Below are positions 45,001-57,742 of a stretch of 64,000 nucleotides of DNA, in pieces. The DNA lies in NCBI RefSeq assembly GCF_005239225.2, contig NC_133289.1, positions 6,703,501-6,767,500 of the forward strand, written 5' to 3'. This DNA comes from Populus alba (lineage: Eukaryota; Streptophyta; Magnoliopsida; Malpighiales; Salicaceae). The notes beneath the pieces were generated by a model. That model was given only the letters and a program-made list of their open reading frames with translations. It was not told the DNA's origin and ran no database searches. The position numbers and the translations under genes were made by a program. Each line of letters begins with the position of its first letter. Within the stretch, counting starts at the first letter, position 1.

Positions 45001-48000
45001 AGTTAATGTTCTGGAAACATTTTGCAGCACTTGATAAGATTAAGAGACCTCTGTATGAAAAGCATCCTATGACCGCATTTACCTGGACGATAACTGAAGA
45101 AACTCATACAGTTAATACTTTCTATAGCTTAAATCCTAAAACTGTTCAATTTTATCCTTCAAACAGAAAGATACTTAAACTGGTGTATCATATTGCAATA
45201 TGTCTATGGAAGATGTAATAATTATTTCTATATTTAAGGTGGAATGGTATAATATCTGCCTGGATGCATTGAACAATGCTGAGAAGTTATATCAAGGGAA
45301 GGACACTTCTGACATCATTCAGAATAAAGTCGTACAAGTATGTTCTATCTCTCTTTCTCGCTATCCTTTAAATTGTTGCCAAATGAGATTATAGATTTGC
45401 AACTTTTATTGATTCTTTTATTGAGACTTTTGGTTTCTGTCTATACCAAGTTATTGAAAGGGAAGAATGAAGATATGAAGCTTCTTCTTGAAAAAGAGTT
45501 AAAATCTGGGGGCTTCAGTGATTTTCCTGCAGAGTGTCTTACAGATACATGGATCGGAAGGGACAGGTATCATTTTCTTCGTCATCCTCCCACCTCTCTT
45601 GTACACACACACACGCTATGTGGATACTCAACTAGTGGCATATTTTGCATCAGGTGGGCCTTTATTGATTTAACTGCTGGCCCCTTCTCGTGGGGTCCTG
45701 CTGTTGGTGGAGAAGGTGTGCGCACAGAGCGTAGTTTGCCAAATGTGCAGAAAACTATTGGTGCAGTTGCTGGTACTGTTGATTACTATTCCACTGAAAC
45801 TTTTTTATTTTATTTTAAATTTTATTTCTTGTTTGTTGCATTTACACTATTATTTGTATTTAACCAACTTTTAAGCCATGTAATATAAGCTTTCTGGATT
45901 GAATGTATATGATGGTTGCTGTGGTAGATACATTGTGGTTTAGGATGCTTTGCTTCTTTCATTTCTTTTTGAGGTGCTTTTATTCCACCTTCTGCAGAAC
46001 TGGACAGGCCCTTTTTGGAATTTGATTGCTTTGATATGTGCTCCCTTGCTTGTCTTCTTCATTGAAGTGGTCAAAATAGTTCATTCATGATTTTATGGAT
46101 CCAATGACCAGTTATTTTGACAAATTAGAAACAATGCAACACTATTCTAATTTATAAATGCCAACTATCAACTCTTTGTATTTCACTTTCATGGAAACTT
46201 TGCTTTATTGTTCAATCAAGCATCAATCAGCATCTATACCAGTTTTTTCCAGCTTTTCAACGAATAACATGCTCCTTTTTTGGCATCCAGAGATTTCAGA
46301 AGATGAAGCTGAAGAGCGCTTGCAAGAAGCAATTCAGGAAAAGTTTTCAGTACTTGGTGATGTATGTACAAGTAATCAAACAAGTAGTGATTCACCATGT
46401 CAATTCCTTTCATATATTTTATGCTAAACAAAAATTGCTGCATGGTTACACCATGGTGATAGGATTCATATTAATATTAACCTATTTTGACTTCTAAGAC
46501 TAATGATGGATTCTTTTTGTTGGGATCATTACCTAGGCTGTCTTATGGATAGATATTGAAATCTAGGCTTTTGTCTTGGCACCTCCCAGCTCTTAAAGAT
46601 GGTGTGATATGTTTATCTTAAGAGAACCTTTGCTTTCTGAGAACCAAGAGTTGGCCAACTATCCCAATGGAGAAGACTTACAGCCTTAGAGAGATAGGTG
46701 GTGCCACAAATCTAGGGCCCTGAAAGAGACTTTCAATTTTGGTTTGATTTTAAAATGTTGGTTACCTATTCCAAGGTATCCAAGATAAGTATTGATTATT
46801 TGATAAAAGGGTTACAAATGCAAGTCTGCGGTGACCAGCAAGTTGAGTGTTGGATATCCATTTACCTCTATCTAGAAAATCTTCATCTTCTTGTGTAGGT
46901 CAATAGCTAGTTATCGTATAATTTAAACAATAGCTAGTGTCTACTCCATGGGTTCCCTGTGTTCTGCCTGCTTATTTAGTCTACTGTGCACTGGATTAAG
47001 TGGGTCAGATATGCAAGTTTGTCCATTGCCAATAGTGTAAAAATTGCTCATGACTTTGACAGGGATTGATCCATTAGCGTCATTACAGGAACACACATTT
47101 TCCTTTAAGAACTTACTTTTCTTTCCTTCAAATGATCAGCCTGTTCCCTGTGAAACTGAAGCATGAGCACAAGAACTAATCTTAATATTACAGTTGGCTA
47201 GATGATGATATTTGACTGGGTTCTGAGATGAAATTATATGACTTGGTTAAGCTAGATGAAGTGCTGTAAGGTTCTCTAGATTTCCTGTTTTAATTGATTC
47301 TGCAAATCTCACAGAAGGATCATCAAGCCATCGATATTCTTTTGGCTGAGATTGATATTTATGAGCTTTTTGCTTTCAAGCATTGCAAAGGAAGGAGAGT
47401 TAAGCTAGCTCTTTGTGAAGGTAGTATTCTTTAATCTTGCTTGTTTGGGCTGCATGGGTTCTATGGTTCGCATATAACTTGATGGGTGTTTTTTTTTTAA
47501 TTTTTTTTTCAAAAAAAAAAAAAAAAAATCATAATGATGTCTTACTTTTGCAGTATCTTGTGTGAATTTTTGTTTTTTTTTTGTTTTTGTGAATTTAGCA
47601 TAACTGTAATATATATGGTTACAGAGCTTGATGAGAGAATGCGGGATTTGAAAAATGAGCTCCAGTCTCTTGACCGTGAAGAGCATGATGAAAGTCATAA
47701 GAAGAAGGCCTTAGAGGCATTAAAACGAATGGAGAGTTGGAATCTTTTCAGTGATACCCATGAGGTATACCATTCGGTCGTTTGACAAGGATTATTATGC
47801 TGTCTTTTTCCTTTTGATTTGTTAAAAATCCATATAATGAGAGGAAAAAACTTGTGTATTTGGTTGGAAGAATTATTCTTAGGATTTTAAGAGTAATAGA
47901 TGGTTGTATGGGTTCATTAGATAGAAGGTTCATGTGAATGATCTTTTAGCACATCCCTTTTTATTATTTGTACATAGTTGCTCAATATTTAATCTTGCCT

Positions 48001-51000
48001 TTGAGTTGGAGACTTATCTTTCCAGCAGGAGTTTCGAAACTACACAGTTGCAAGGGATACCTTTCTTGCACATTTAGGTGCAACCCTTTGGGGGTCTATG
48101 AGACACGTAATCTCACCTTCACTATCTGATGGAGCATTCCACTATTACGAGAAGATATCCTTTCAGTTGTTTTTCGTCACACATGAAGTATGTTCTGTCT
48201 ACTATACTCTTAAAGGAGCTTTTATGAAAATTGTAATTTGCTCTAACCCCTACTTTGTTCATGCAGAAAGTTAGGAATGTTAAACATCTACCTGTTAATC
48301 TTGAGGCTTTAAAGAATGGGCTATCCTCCTTACTTGTATCATCACAAAAGGCTATGTTCAGTGAGAACCTGTATGTTTTCTCCATTGTTTTATTTTTGAA
48401 ATTTTGTCCCAGTAAGTCCTTTGTTCATTAGTCACTGGATAGATTAAGATATCTCTGTCTTCTGTTACTAGTATCTTTTGTATGATTCATTTAATTCATG
48501 AACAACTTTGTATATCAACAGTTGGTCCCTGCTTATATAGTCATGGTTTGTTGTCAGAGTTTGTTTTCCTAAGAAGGCATCTCTAAAACTTATTCCCACT
48601 GCAGGGTACTTTTTAATCTTATTTACTAGAATAGGGTATTTTATGCCAAGTAGTCTTTGTCCTGCATGTATATCGACACCTCAGTTGTTATTTTTTTTAA
48701 AAAAATTTTTTTAAGAGATTATTACCTAGAAAATCTAGGTGAAGGTGCTGCCACCTCTTCTATATGTCTCATGACCTTCTTTTCTTACCTGTATTTTACC
48801 CTAAATCGTTTGATCCTCTGTCTTCTAATTAAATGCATTTTTTCCCATGTAAGTTTTACGGGAACAAAGATCACGGTGAACTTGGTCCTTCTTAGTTTAC
48901 CAAGCATGATTATTTGATATTATTCTTCTCCATGTTCATCTCCCCCCTACTGTTGGTGATTGGCTGGATGAATTTCACAAGAGTTTTAAATGGATTTGAA
49001 TGTTTTCTCTTACAGTAGGCCATAGACATCCTTAAGTCTTAGCTTTAGTAATCCTCAACACTCTATAAGTATTTTAATTTTTTGTTAATGGATTGCTCAA
49101 TCTTCCTTCAAGTTACTCCTTCTAGTCTCTCCAATTACTGATGAATTACACATGTTTTAATGATTTTCAAAGGTCTCAGAAACAAAAATCCTAGTATTTA
49201 GATAAGAAAAACTTGGGGTTTACTTTTAATTGTTTTTATTAATAATAATTAGACACTTGGAATTAGAAATATAGAAAATTTAATTGACATGATGACATGC
49301 ATCAAGTGCAAACAAAATGATATGAGAGGGAGAGAGATCATGACTGCTTCTCTATTTTTATGTGGCTAATAATTTATAAAAATAGAAAGTGACAAAAGTA
49401 TGCAATGAAGTCTCTATGGCATAAAATACCTTTTAGAGCTTACATGGCATGAAGTACCTTATTCTATTAAAGTTAAATAAGAGCCTCATTTTGATAAAAA
49501 AAAAAAAAACACTCTTAGATTGTCAGGCCTGTCTTCCTTTCAACTTACTTATTTTCCAAATTGCATATAGGGTAGTGCTGTCAGAGGAACCTGCATTAGC
49601 AATGGCCTTTTCAGTGGCTCGGCGAGCAGCAGCTGTCCCATTATTGCTTGTTAATGGAACATATAGGAAAACCACTCGTTCCTATCTTGATTCCTCCATT
49701 CTCCAGCATCAGTTACAGAGGCAGCTCCATGACCATGGTTCTCTCAAAGGTCATCTATGAGCTTACATTTCTAGCTCTTCTTTTCTTCTGGCTTGTTATG
49801 ACAGTTTTTTTTCCTATAATTTTGAAAACAATGTACTTGTTCTGGGACTTGCATGTTAATGATACTTGTAATGTTGGACATATTATTTCTGTCCCCAGTG
49901 CAAGTGATCCTGTAGTATTTGTGTCAGCTATGTTTAAAACCCTATCCTTTTTTTGAGTAGTCACCATAACCTTTTCCTTTTGGTTAACCTGTATTCTCTT
50001 TCTATTTATGTGAGATCATATACATGAGTAGATACCAGTGCATTTGTTAAATTACTATAATTCAGTAGATGGGTAGACAATTGATAGGTGAAGAAGTATG
50101 GGTTTTCACATTTAAGAGGCCGAGGCTATTGTTGATATATTAACATATGCATAGAGTGTTGCGCTTCTTTCTGGGTCCTCCAATGTTTCACCTGTACTAG
50201 TGTTGATGAAGACGAATTTGTGTGCAACAATCTCTGTTTGTCAGAGAGCTGCTCATGTGCCTGTCTTGGAAGACAGATTAGTAAGATGATTCTTTTGTAA
50301 GTAAATCAGGTTAGTTAGATGCACATAGTAGCCTCTGTCAATTTTCTGTAGCCTTTCAATCCAGTGACCCGTGGTCCATGCTCACTAAAGTTGTATATGT
50401 CATTATTTTTTTTCCAATTTTTACCATTTGCCTCTGGTATATGTGATAACTATCATAACCTACATCCTCTAAATACATTTTGTTTTTATTTCTCATCACT
50501 GACATATGCCAGGCTAATGTTTTCATTTTCTTTAAATAATGTAGGAGCACATGCCCGTAGTAGGTCCACACTTGAAGTTCCTATCTTTTGGTTCATTTAT
50601 GGCGAGCCACTATTAGTTGACAAGCATTATCAGGCAAAGGCTCTTTCTGACATGGTTATTGTGGTCCAGTCAGAACCATCATCTTGGGAAAGCCATCTGC
50701 AGTGTAATGGGCAATCAGTTTTGTGGGATTTGAGGTTGGAAATATGACCATTCATTTTGATTTTATTAATGGCTTATTGTCAACTGTTGATATTTAGTTC
50801 AGTAGTTAGATAATTTCCAGAAGAAGCAGATGGAATTGCCTGAGGGTTTGCTGCTTCTGATGCATAGTTTCTGATCTCCCCCCCCCCCTCCCTCCCTCTC
50901 CTTTTTTTTTTTAAATTGCTCCAGTTCTTGACCTTTTGTCCCTGTTATATGCTCTTCCCCCCTTTCACTCTCTTTACAATTTCCTAGCATCTTCTACTTT

Positions 51001-53818
51001 TGCATGATTTTTCATTTTCATTTAATTTTAGATTTTCTTTCTCCTAGGGAAACTTCTGTAATATTGCAGCGGCTGCCCATTCATGCTATTCTAGTTTGAG
51101 TAAATTTTAGTACTTCAAAAAAAATATATAAGGAACGATGGAAGGAAAAAATGAAAATGGAAACCAATTTCTTGGAAAATTTACCTTAATTATGAAAGTG
51201 CAAAAGCATGAAATCTTTATCCTAATCCACTCTGGATCCTGAGGTATGCTTTTTTTTTTTCCACTGAAATCTAGAGTCTAACTCACATCTATTGTTATAT
51301 TCTCCCCTTCCCCCATCATCCAGGAGCCCTGTAAAAGCTGCATTGGCTTCTGTCTCCGAACATCTGGCTGGTTTACTTCCACCTCATCTTGTCTACAGCC
51401 ATGCCCATGAAACTGCAATTGAGGTACTTTTTACAATGTAGAGGTTATCACTCTGTGCAGTTCTGCCTGATAACATGATAGAACTCCAGTAAACATATGA
51501 TTAGATGTGTAGTAATGCACTTTTCAGTTACTGGTGATAGAATTATGTGAGAGGTTTATTGTGGCTTATCAATCCTTTACCCCCTCAAAGGTTATAGATC
51601 GCATGATAGTTTGTACACTCCTCTGAGGTTTGAGTCTCAGAGACATTAAACTTAAAAAACTGGGAAGTTAGTGTTGGAATTATGTTGATTTTCTTGAACA
51701 ATAATATGGCAACATAATACATGCCAAAGAAGAGTTAAAATTAGTTCACTGCCCTTCATTGATATACTCCTTTCAAAATTTTCTCAGGCTGATATATGCA
51801 TTATATATAAATATGCTTGTACACGCACACATTCAGTACTAATTTCTGTTTGGCCTCTGAAACACCAATTTAATTGGCCCTGAACTTTCTTAATGATGGT
51901 ATCTTGTACTCATTTTATCCTAATTGTCACTGGGAGAAACTGACCATAGACAGAAAATGGGCTTTTGAGAGGGAGAATTTGGAGACAGTCTGATCCTTAG
52001 TGTTTTTGCATGACGTGATTGCTTTGAAAATTCAAACCTACATACTTAAGATGTAAGCTCAAGACTATCTCATTGCACCAAAATGGTCATGTATTCTAAT
52101 TGTCAAAGAATTGAAGTTCTATCAGGAGATCCAACTAGCAAGTCATGTGTCTTGTGAATGGTTGAATACCATCTTCACTTGGATGTTTTTCTGGAACTGA
52201 ACATTTTGTGTCATGTGTTTTTCACACGCACATGCACACATACTTGTGTGCTTCAGATTCCTCGTCCTTTTCTTATTGCTGATTCTGTAGATGAGCTTGC
52301 ATCTCCTGCCACACTAATTGAATGGCTAATGTTGCGTGCAATGTGACAGGATTGGGTATGGTCAGTGGGATGCAATCCTTTTTCAATCACTTCCAGAGGT
52401 TGGCATATGTCACAATTTCAGTCTGATACAATTGCTCGGAGCTACATCATCACAGCGCTTGAAGAGTCAATACAACTGGTCAATGCAGCCATTCGTCGTC
52501 TACTCATGGAACATACATGTATCCTTGCCTTGTTGTGTAGTTCCAGTTGAATATCTGTGATTCCTACCATTCTATAAATCTTGCAAGGTTTTTACCTTTT
52601 ATTTTCTTAACTTTGATTGGAGTCCCAACTTATTTGCCTACACATGTTCATCTGGTATCCATTGCTATCCAATCTGCACTTTCATATTGTTCCTGCTATA
52701 ACCTTAAGCTAAAGAAGTTCCACCTGGACAGTACGGAATTGGAATGCTCAGGGTATGCAATCAATTAAAAAAATTGAAATTCATAACCCAGTGCTTCTGG
52801 TTTCCTTTTGTTTAAATAGAACAAGATTCCACCTTTACTCTGTCTGTGAATTGCAATAGAACCTACCAAGGCTGTCATGATCTGACAGTTCAAATATTCT
52901 TGCAGTTGATGTTTAACAAAAAAAAAAAAAAAATCTTGAAAGATGCATCTGTATTTTTAGGCCTGTGATTGTTATTTGTCTTTGGATAAGGACTTGACAA
53001 AAACCAGCTGAAAAGACCTTCAAAATGTTTCAGTCTGAGGAGCGAGAACTTGTGAACAAGTATAATTATGTTGTTAGCCTTTGGAGAAGGGTAAGCATGC
53101 TTGTTCTTTAACCTCTTCACTGAACTATATTCCTGTTCAAGTCTAATATTTTGAAGAACCTGCTTGACTTATGTAATATATTTTGCTGTCTTTCAGATTT
53201 CAACTATTCATGGAGAGCTGCGTTACATGGATGCAATGAGACTTCTTTATACTTTAGAGGATGCATCTGAAAGGTTAGACACTCGTGACCTTTTTCTATT
53301 TCCTTTCCCTACTGAATCTATTCACGAACAAGTGTGGTAGGTACACTAATGAAACATAAATTTAGCTGGAAAGCTTCTGTTGGCTGCTGATCCATTTTGA
53401 TGACTGGGCATAATTCTGGCAGTTTCACCTGCTTGCATTTTAATTATTTGAATTTGTTTTTCATTTATCGTATAGAAATGTCCTTTTACATCTGTTTCAG
53501 ATTTGTTGGTGAATGAAAGCCTCGAGGATGTCAAACATTATGTTACTTATGCCTTTTCTGTTTGTTTCGATGTGCATGGCTGGAACTGAGGAAATGGCTG
53601 ATATTTCTGGCTAGTTTATGACTTAGAAACCACATTTTTCTTGCAGGTTTGCTAATCAAGTGAATGCGACTATAGCCGTTCTTCACCCAATTCACTGCAT
53701 GAGAGAGAGAAAAGTACATTTGGTGATTGATTTGACAACAGTCCCTGCTTTCTTGGTTGTTCTTGGTGTTCTGTATATGGTTCTGAAGCCTAGACGACCA
53801 AAACCCAAGATTAATTAA
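42053..53818 (+). CDS. Large single-pass membrane protein of the At5g58100 type, 25 exons
   Basis: 949 aa, no enzyme motif recognised. Exons: 42053-42118, 42351-42486, 42591-42653, 42786-42887, 43000-43168, 43301-43399, 44161-44310, 44582-44621, 44858-44915, 45028-45110, 45239-45337, 45451-45566, 45654-45772, 46291-46361, 47315-47420, 47625-47764, 48029-48187, 48267-48370, 49571-49749, 50545-50734, 51324-51423, 52350-52518, 53008-53090, 53197-53273, 53647-53818. All junctions are GT/AG and in frame. The N-terminus (FIIVISAFLTLLLATGS) looks like a signal peptide; near the C-terminus VPAFLVVLGVLYMVL is a membrane span followed by KPRRPKPKIN, suggesting type I topology in the secretory pathway. 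Conserved-looking blocks: DTWIGRDRWAFIDLTAGPFS, FSVARRAAAVPLLLVNGTYR, WSVGCNPFSITSRGW. I recall the Arabidopsis relative being linked to pollen wall formation; treat that as unverified. The adjacent glucanase and Aha1 gene support the assignment. Confidence 0.88.
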
Positions 53819-54959
53819 TACCCTTCTAGGTGGAAGTCATGGTTGCGAAGCTGTGCGGGATTATGCATGAAGACTTGTAAAGTTACTTCGAGGGGGGTGA
53901 TTACGCAAATTTTCGATCCTGTTTAGCATATTCATCATACACAGTTTTGTTCTCCATTTAAGGCTGCGAAATTTTAACCAAATGTTTGTGAATCAAAGAG
54001 GAAATCGGAATGAGATGCAGTGATGTAATCAACGAGCTAGAATATTGCATTGCGGTTTGCTCGAGTTCTGTACAATCGTGTGCTTTCTGACCCAGTAGTT
54101 AATCTGTTGTTTAGAATTTGGAACTGTAGGCAAAAGGTTTGTAACATACGTTTGAATTGTACATTAATTTGAGTTCGTAGAGAATTAAAACTTTTCGCAG
54201 CTTATGATGCTTATCTATGGTCGAGGCAGGGCGCCGCCCTCGCCCCTTGTGTGTTGCTTGCTGGGAATGAGAATGTAATGGTTTTGTGGAGAGAGTAGAA
54301 AAATTTTAAGCTCTAAAAACAGAGCACTTGCGTGAAATGCAAATTGTGTTTAAAAAAAAGATTGGATTTTTTAAACTAACAAAATTATTTACTCGCATGT
54401 TTATTTGTTAGTGCCCATAGACCAACCTAGCAATTAGCATAGCTAGAGACCGACCCGTCGGGGATTTCTCTCTTTAATTTTTTTATGCAAAGTCACAAAG
54501 CCCTCATTAATTTTCACTGGTTCTGTATTTATTGTATAACAGCTTAAAATAACTATAACTAACTTAGAATGTGGTGTGATTTGTGTTAATTTGTTGGCAA
54601 TCTAGTAATAATGATTAGTGAGAGAGAGAGAGATTAAGTGTTTTTCTGAAATACCTGACCGATAATAAATAAGCTCAGCCATAGCTTTTCTTCAACTGCT
54701 CCAACACTGATCATCTTTCTTTTTTACTAGTTAAATGACTTCATTATGTTTTACATTTTAAAAAAAAAATTAAGATTTAAAAGTGTTAAGTCTTTTTATA
54801 AAATTATACCAAGAGTTTTAGGTTTGGTCGCAACGTCTAACCCAATAATAACATTTATAATATTAATAAGCATAACCCATAATTTAAGTGGGTTTGACTG
54901 CAATACCAGATCCAATAGCATTGTGAGTCTGGTTGCAAGGTCGTATGATAAACGAAAAA

Positions 54960-55900
54960 AAACTAATGAAAAAAAGAAAAAAAATATGAATTAACTGGGT
55001 TAACCTTTCAAACCAGGTTAACCCGTCAAACCTTAGATTCGCATCGTAAGAGTTTGATAACTAAATAGAAAAATAATAATAATGGGTTAACCCGAATTTT
55101 CACTCGTCAAACCAGGTTAACTCATGAATCCGTGCCATGAAAGTTTGATAACTAAATAAAAAAAAAATTTAACATTAACAATTTAAATTAAATTAATTAA
55201 AAAGAAAAACAAAAGGCATCAGCCTTTACATTGTGGACTGCACTATGCAGTCCATAGTCAAAAACATAAAAAAGAAAAACTAAAGCAGCAGCCGAGAACT
55301 ACATAGATCTATGAAGTAAAAAAAAAAATAAATAAATTTAACATTAACAAACTAAGCTAAACGAAAAAAAAAAAAAAAAAGCAAAAAAAAAAAATTCAGG
55401 TTAACTCGTCAAACCAAGTTAACCTGTCAAACCAGGTTAAGGGATCCTTGTCATGAATGTCTAATAACTAAATAAAAAAAAAAAGTGAATATTAACAAAT
55501 TGAACTAAATCTGGGTTAACTCGTCAAATCATGATCTCAGGATCTGTGTCATGAAAGTCTGATAACTAAATAAAAAAAATTAACATTAACAAACTAAATT
55601 AACAAAAAAAAAATTATGAAAAAAAAAAAAATTGACGGTCGAACTAACACCCGTGAAACCCAGGAAATTTAATATTACTAAACTAAACAAAAAATAATAA
55701 TTAAAACGATAAAAAAAAGCAAAAAAAAATTCTAAGTTAACTTGTCAAACCAGGTTGACCACATCAAAAAAAAATCACTGTTTGTGAAAATTTAATAACT
55801 AAATAAAAAAAATTAAACATTAATAAAGTAAATTAAACAAAAAATATGCTAAAAGATTAAAAAAAAAAAAAGCAAAAAAAAAAAATCCTGAAATGCATAA
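54960..55900. repeat. ~100-bp repeat array related to the 'gttaacccgtcaaacc' family
   Basis: Units read 'gggttaacccgtcaaaccagg', then 'atccgtgtcatgaaagtttga', 'taactaaataaaaaaaa' and 'ttaacattaacaaactaaat'. About eight degenerate copies. Shorter than the ~140-bp units elsewhere but shares the 'gttaacccgtcaaa...gtcatga' part. Confidence 0.75.
55235..55253. repeat. Perfect hairpin in the 55-kb array
   Basis: GGACTGCA (55235-55242) and TGCAGTCC (55246-55253) are separated by CTA. A related, imperfect piece (gtagactgcacactgcacta) lies near 55965. Both probably mark a transposon end. Confidence 0.7.
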
Positions 55901-56937
55901 AAAACAATTAAAAAAATAACACAATTTTTTTTAAAAAAACTAAGGTATAGAGATCACTGTTTTACCGTAGACTGCACACTGCACTATACAATAATATACA
56001 GTTCACAATAAAACACTAGTTTTTAGTAAAATGTTACAGTATTATACACTGAAAGATTCAGTCTTTTCATATTTAGAAGACTCTGGTTTTTCTTCTGTCA
56101 ATAATGGCGAAAACGTTGACAGTATTGTTTTATTATTTTATCCTGGAATCCTGCTTGTTTTTGTCAATGATCAGTACAACAACACAACGGCAAGGGATCA
56201 CATGACATGTCATCTTCTTCATTTCCATTCTCCAGCCCTTGTCGATAAAGGATGCTGTTAGAACTGGTGTTTTACCGCATAGGATGGAAGCATGTCCAGG
56301 CTACACATTGGTCCCTAGGCAACGTTCCTGCAGGGAAATTTCGTAAAGGCAGTCGATGCACCTCGAAGCTAGCTGCTACATCTGTCACGCTTCTAAATTA
56401 GAACATGATGGACACATGATCTAGAGTGTATAAAGACTACTTTAACCATGTTAAGTCTCGAACCTGTCACACTAAAACATCTTCCAAATAAAGAAGATTC
56501 AAATAAATTCTCAATTAATTAGATAATAAATTTATTTTTTTTAGAAATTATCAGTTTGAGTGTGATAAATTTTAAGGTTACTAAAGACTTATATAATTGT
56601 TAATTTTAGGATCTCGAGAAATTAGTTGAAATATATTCAAGCTGATTTAAATACCTATAATTAAAAATAAAAAATTCAAATAGCTAAAATAATATAATCA
56701 CATCAATTCAATTTTACGAACACACTCATATTCTCACAAAATATCTATAATTATGTACAAACATTTCAAAACATACACTCAATCCATGCTAATTACAAAG
56801 CCTCACATTATATATTTATATAATCCAAACATGAAAATACAAAAAAAAAGTCTCCAAGAAATGGCAAACTAGCAACACACTAACACATGACTTTTAGCAA
56901 CATCAAACTTTTCCTCAACTTTAAATACCTCTATGAA

Positions 56938-57140
56938 AGTGTGATTGCGGTTATTTGTTAAAGTATTTTTCATACCGAAATGTATCAAAATAATATTTTT
57001 TTTATTTTTTAAAAAATTATTTTTAAGATTAACGCATCAAAACGATTCAAAATATAAAAAAAAATAAATAATTTTTAACAAACAAATTAAAAATTTTTAA
57101 AAAAATACAAGTTGGTCCATGTTTTCAAACACTTTCTAAA
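56938..57140 (+). mobile_element. AT-rich MITE copy (family A)
   Basis: Begins 'gtgtgattgcggttatttgt', continues 'aaagtatttttcataccgaa', 'atgtatcaaaataatatttt' and 'attaacgcatcaaaacgatt', and ends near 'catgttttcaaacactttct'. This is the copy with the clearest match to the family as I know it from poplar. Confidence 0.7.
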
Positions 57141-57548
57141 TCAACGTGCTTGATGTAAAGATAATTGCAAAAAAACGATGAGTTTCTACCGCTTGGTGAC
57201 TTATCATTACACATATACTTTTAGTAGGAGCCAGTTATCTGAGTCGGGCTGGTTAGATGAACCGGGCTTGGACCCAGCAAATGATGATGGGTTTGTGGAA
57301 TGTGGAGTTCTACTCAAGGATAACATGTTATTAAGCTAAAAAGAAAAAAAAAAATGGGGCTCCCGATAAGAAGAAGTTTCGAGAAGAGCCTTCAGGCTTC
57401 CAGTCTGGTTCACGGCCTTTTCCCCAATAATAACAACAATAATAGTTAATTTAATCCAATATTACAGGAACAATAAATTAAGAAAAACGTGGACTTTTCT
57501 TCCCTTGAAGCAATAGGCAATTACAGCAGCAGCCTCTCTTTTCGCAAC

Positions 57549-57590
57549 CCTGCTCCTCCACCCCCACCTCGGCCCCCGCCCCCGCCTCCA
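57549..57590 (-). promoter_or_regulatory. G4-forming GC-rich stretch before the Aha1-type gene
   Basis: The plus strand reads cacccccacctcggcccccgcccccgcc, so the minus strand has four runs of five G. It lies 150-195 bp before the ATG, near the expected transcription start. Effect on transcription is unknown. Confidence 0.5.
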
Positions 57591-57742
57591 TTAATATTTG
57601 AGTGTTTGGCTGAATATTTTATATAAAAAATTGGTTGTTGTTATCGATCGATCTAAGATCTTTTCTTTCTTTCTGCCTGGTTGCTATTTAGTATTGGATT
57701 GATTCTTTATTTGTAGAGAGAAAGAAAGAAAAAGAAGAGAGA

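Larger units (their letters stand above)
53819..57742. other. Intergenic, repeats and Aha1 promoter
   Basis: 3' UTR of the 25-exon gene to about 54250. A repeat array fills about 54960-55900. Bases 55950-56400 have mixed composition without a convincing gene. A family A MITE lies at 56938-57140. From about 57480 the region is the promoter of the Aha1-type gene, including a C-rich G4-type stretch at 57549-57590. Confidence 0.5.
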
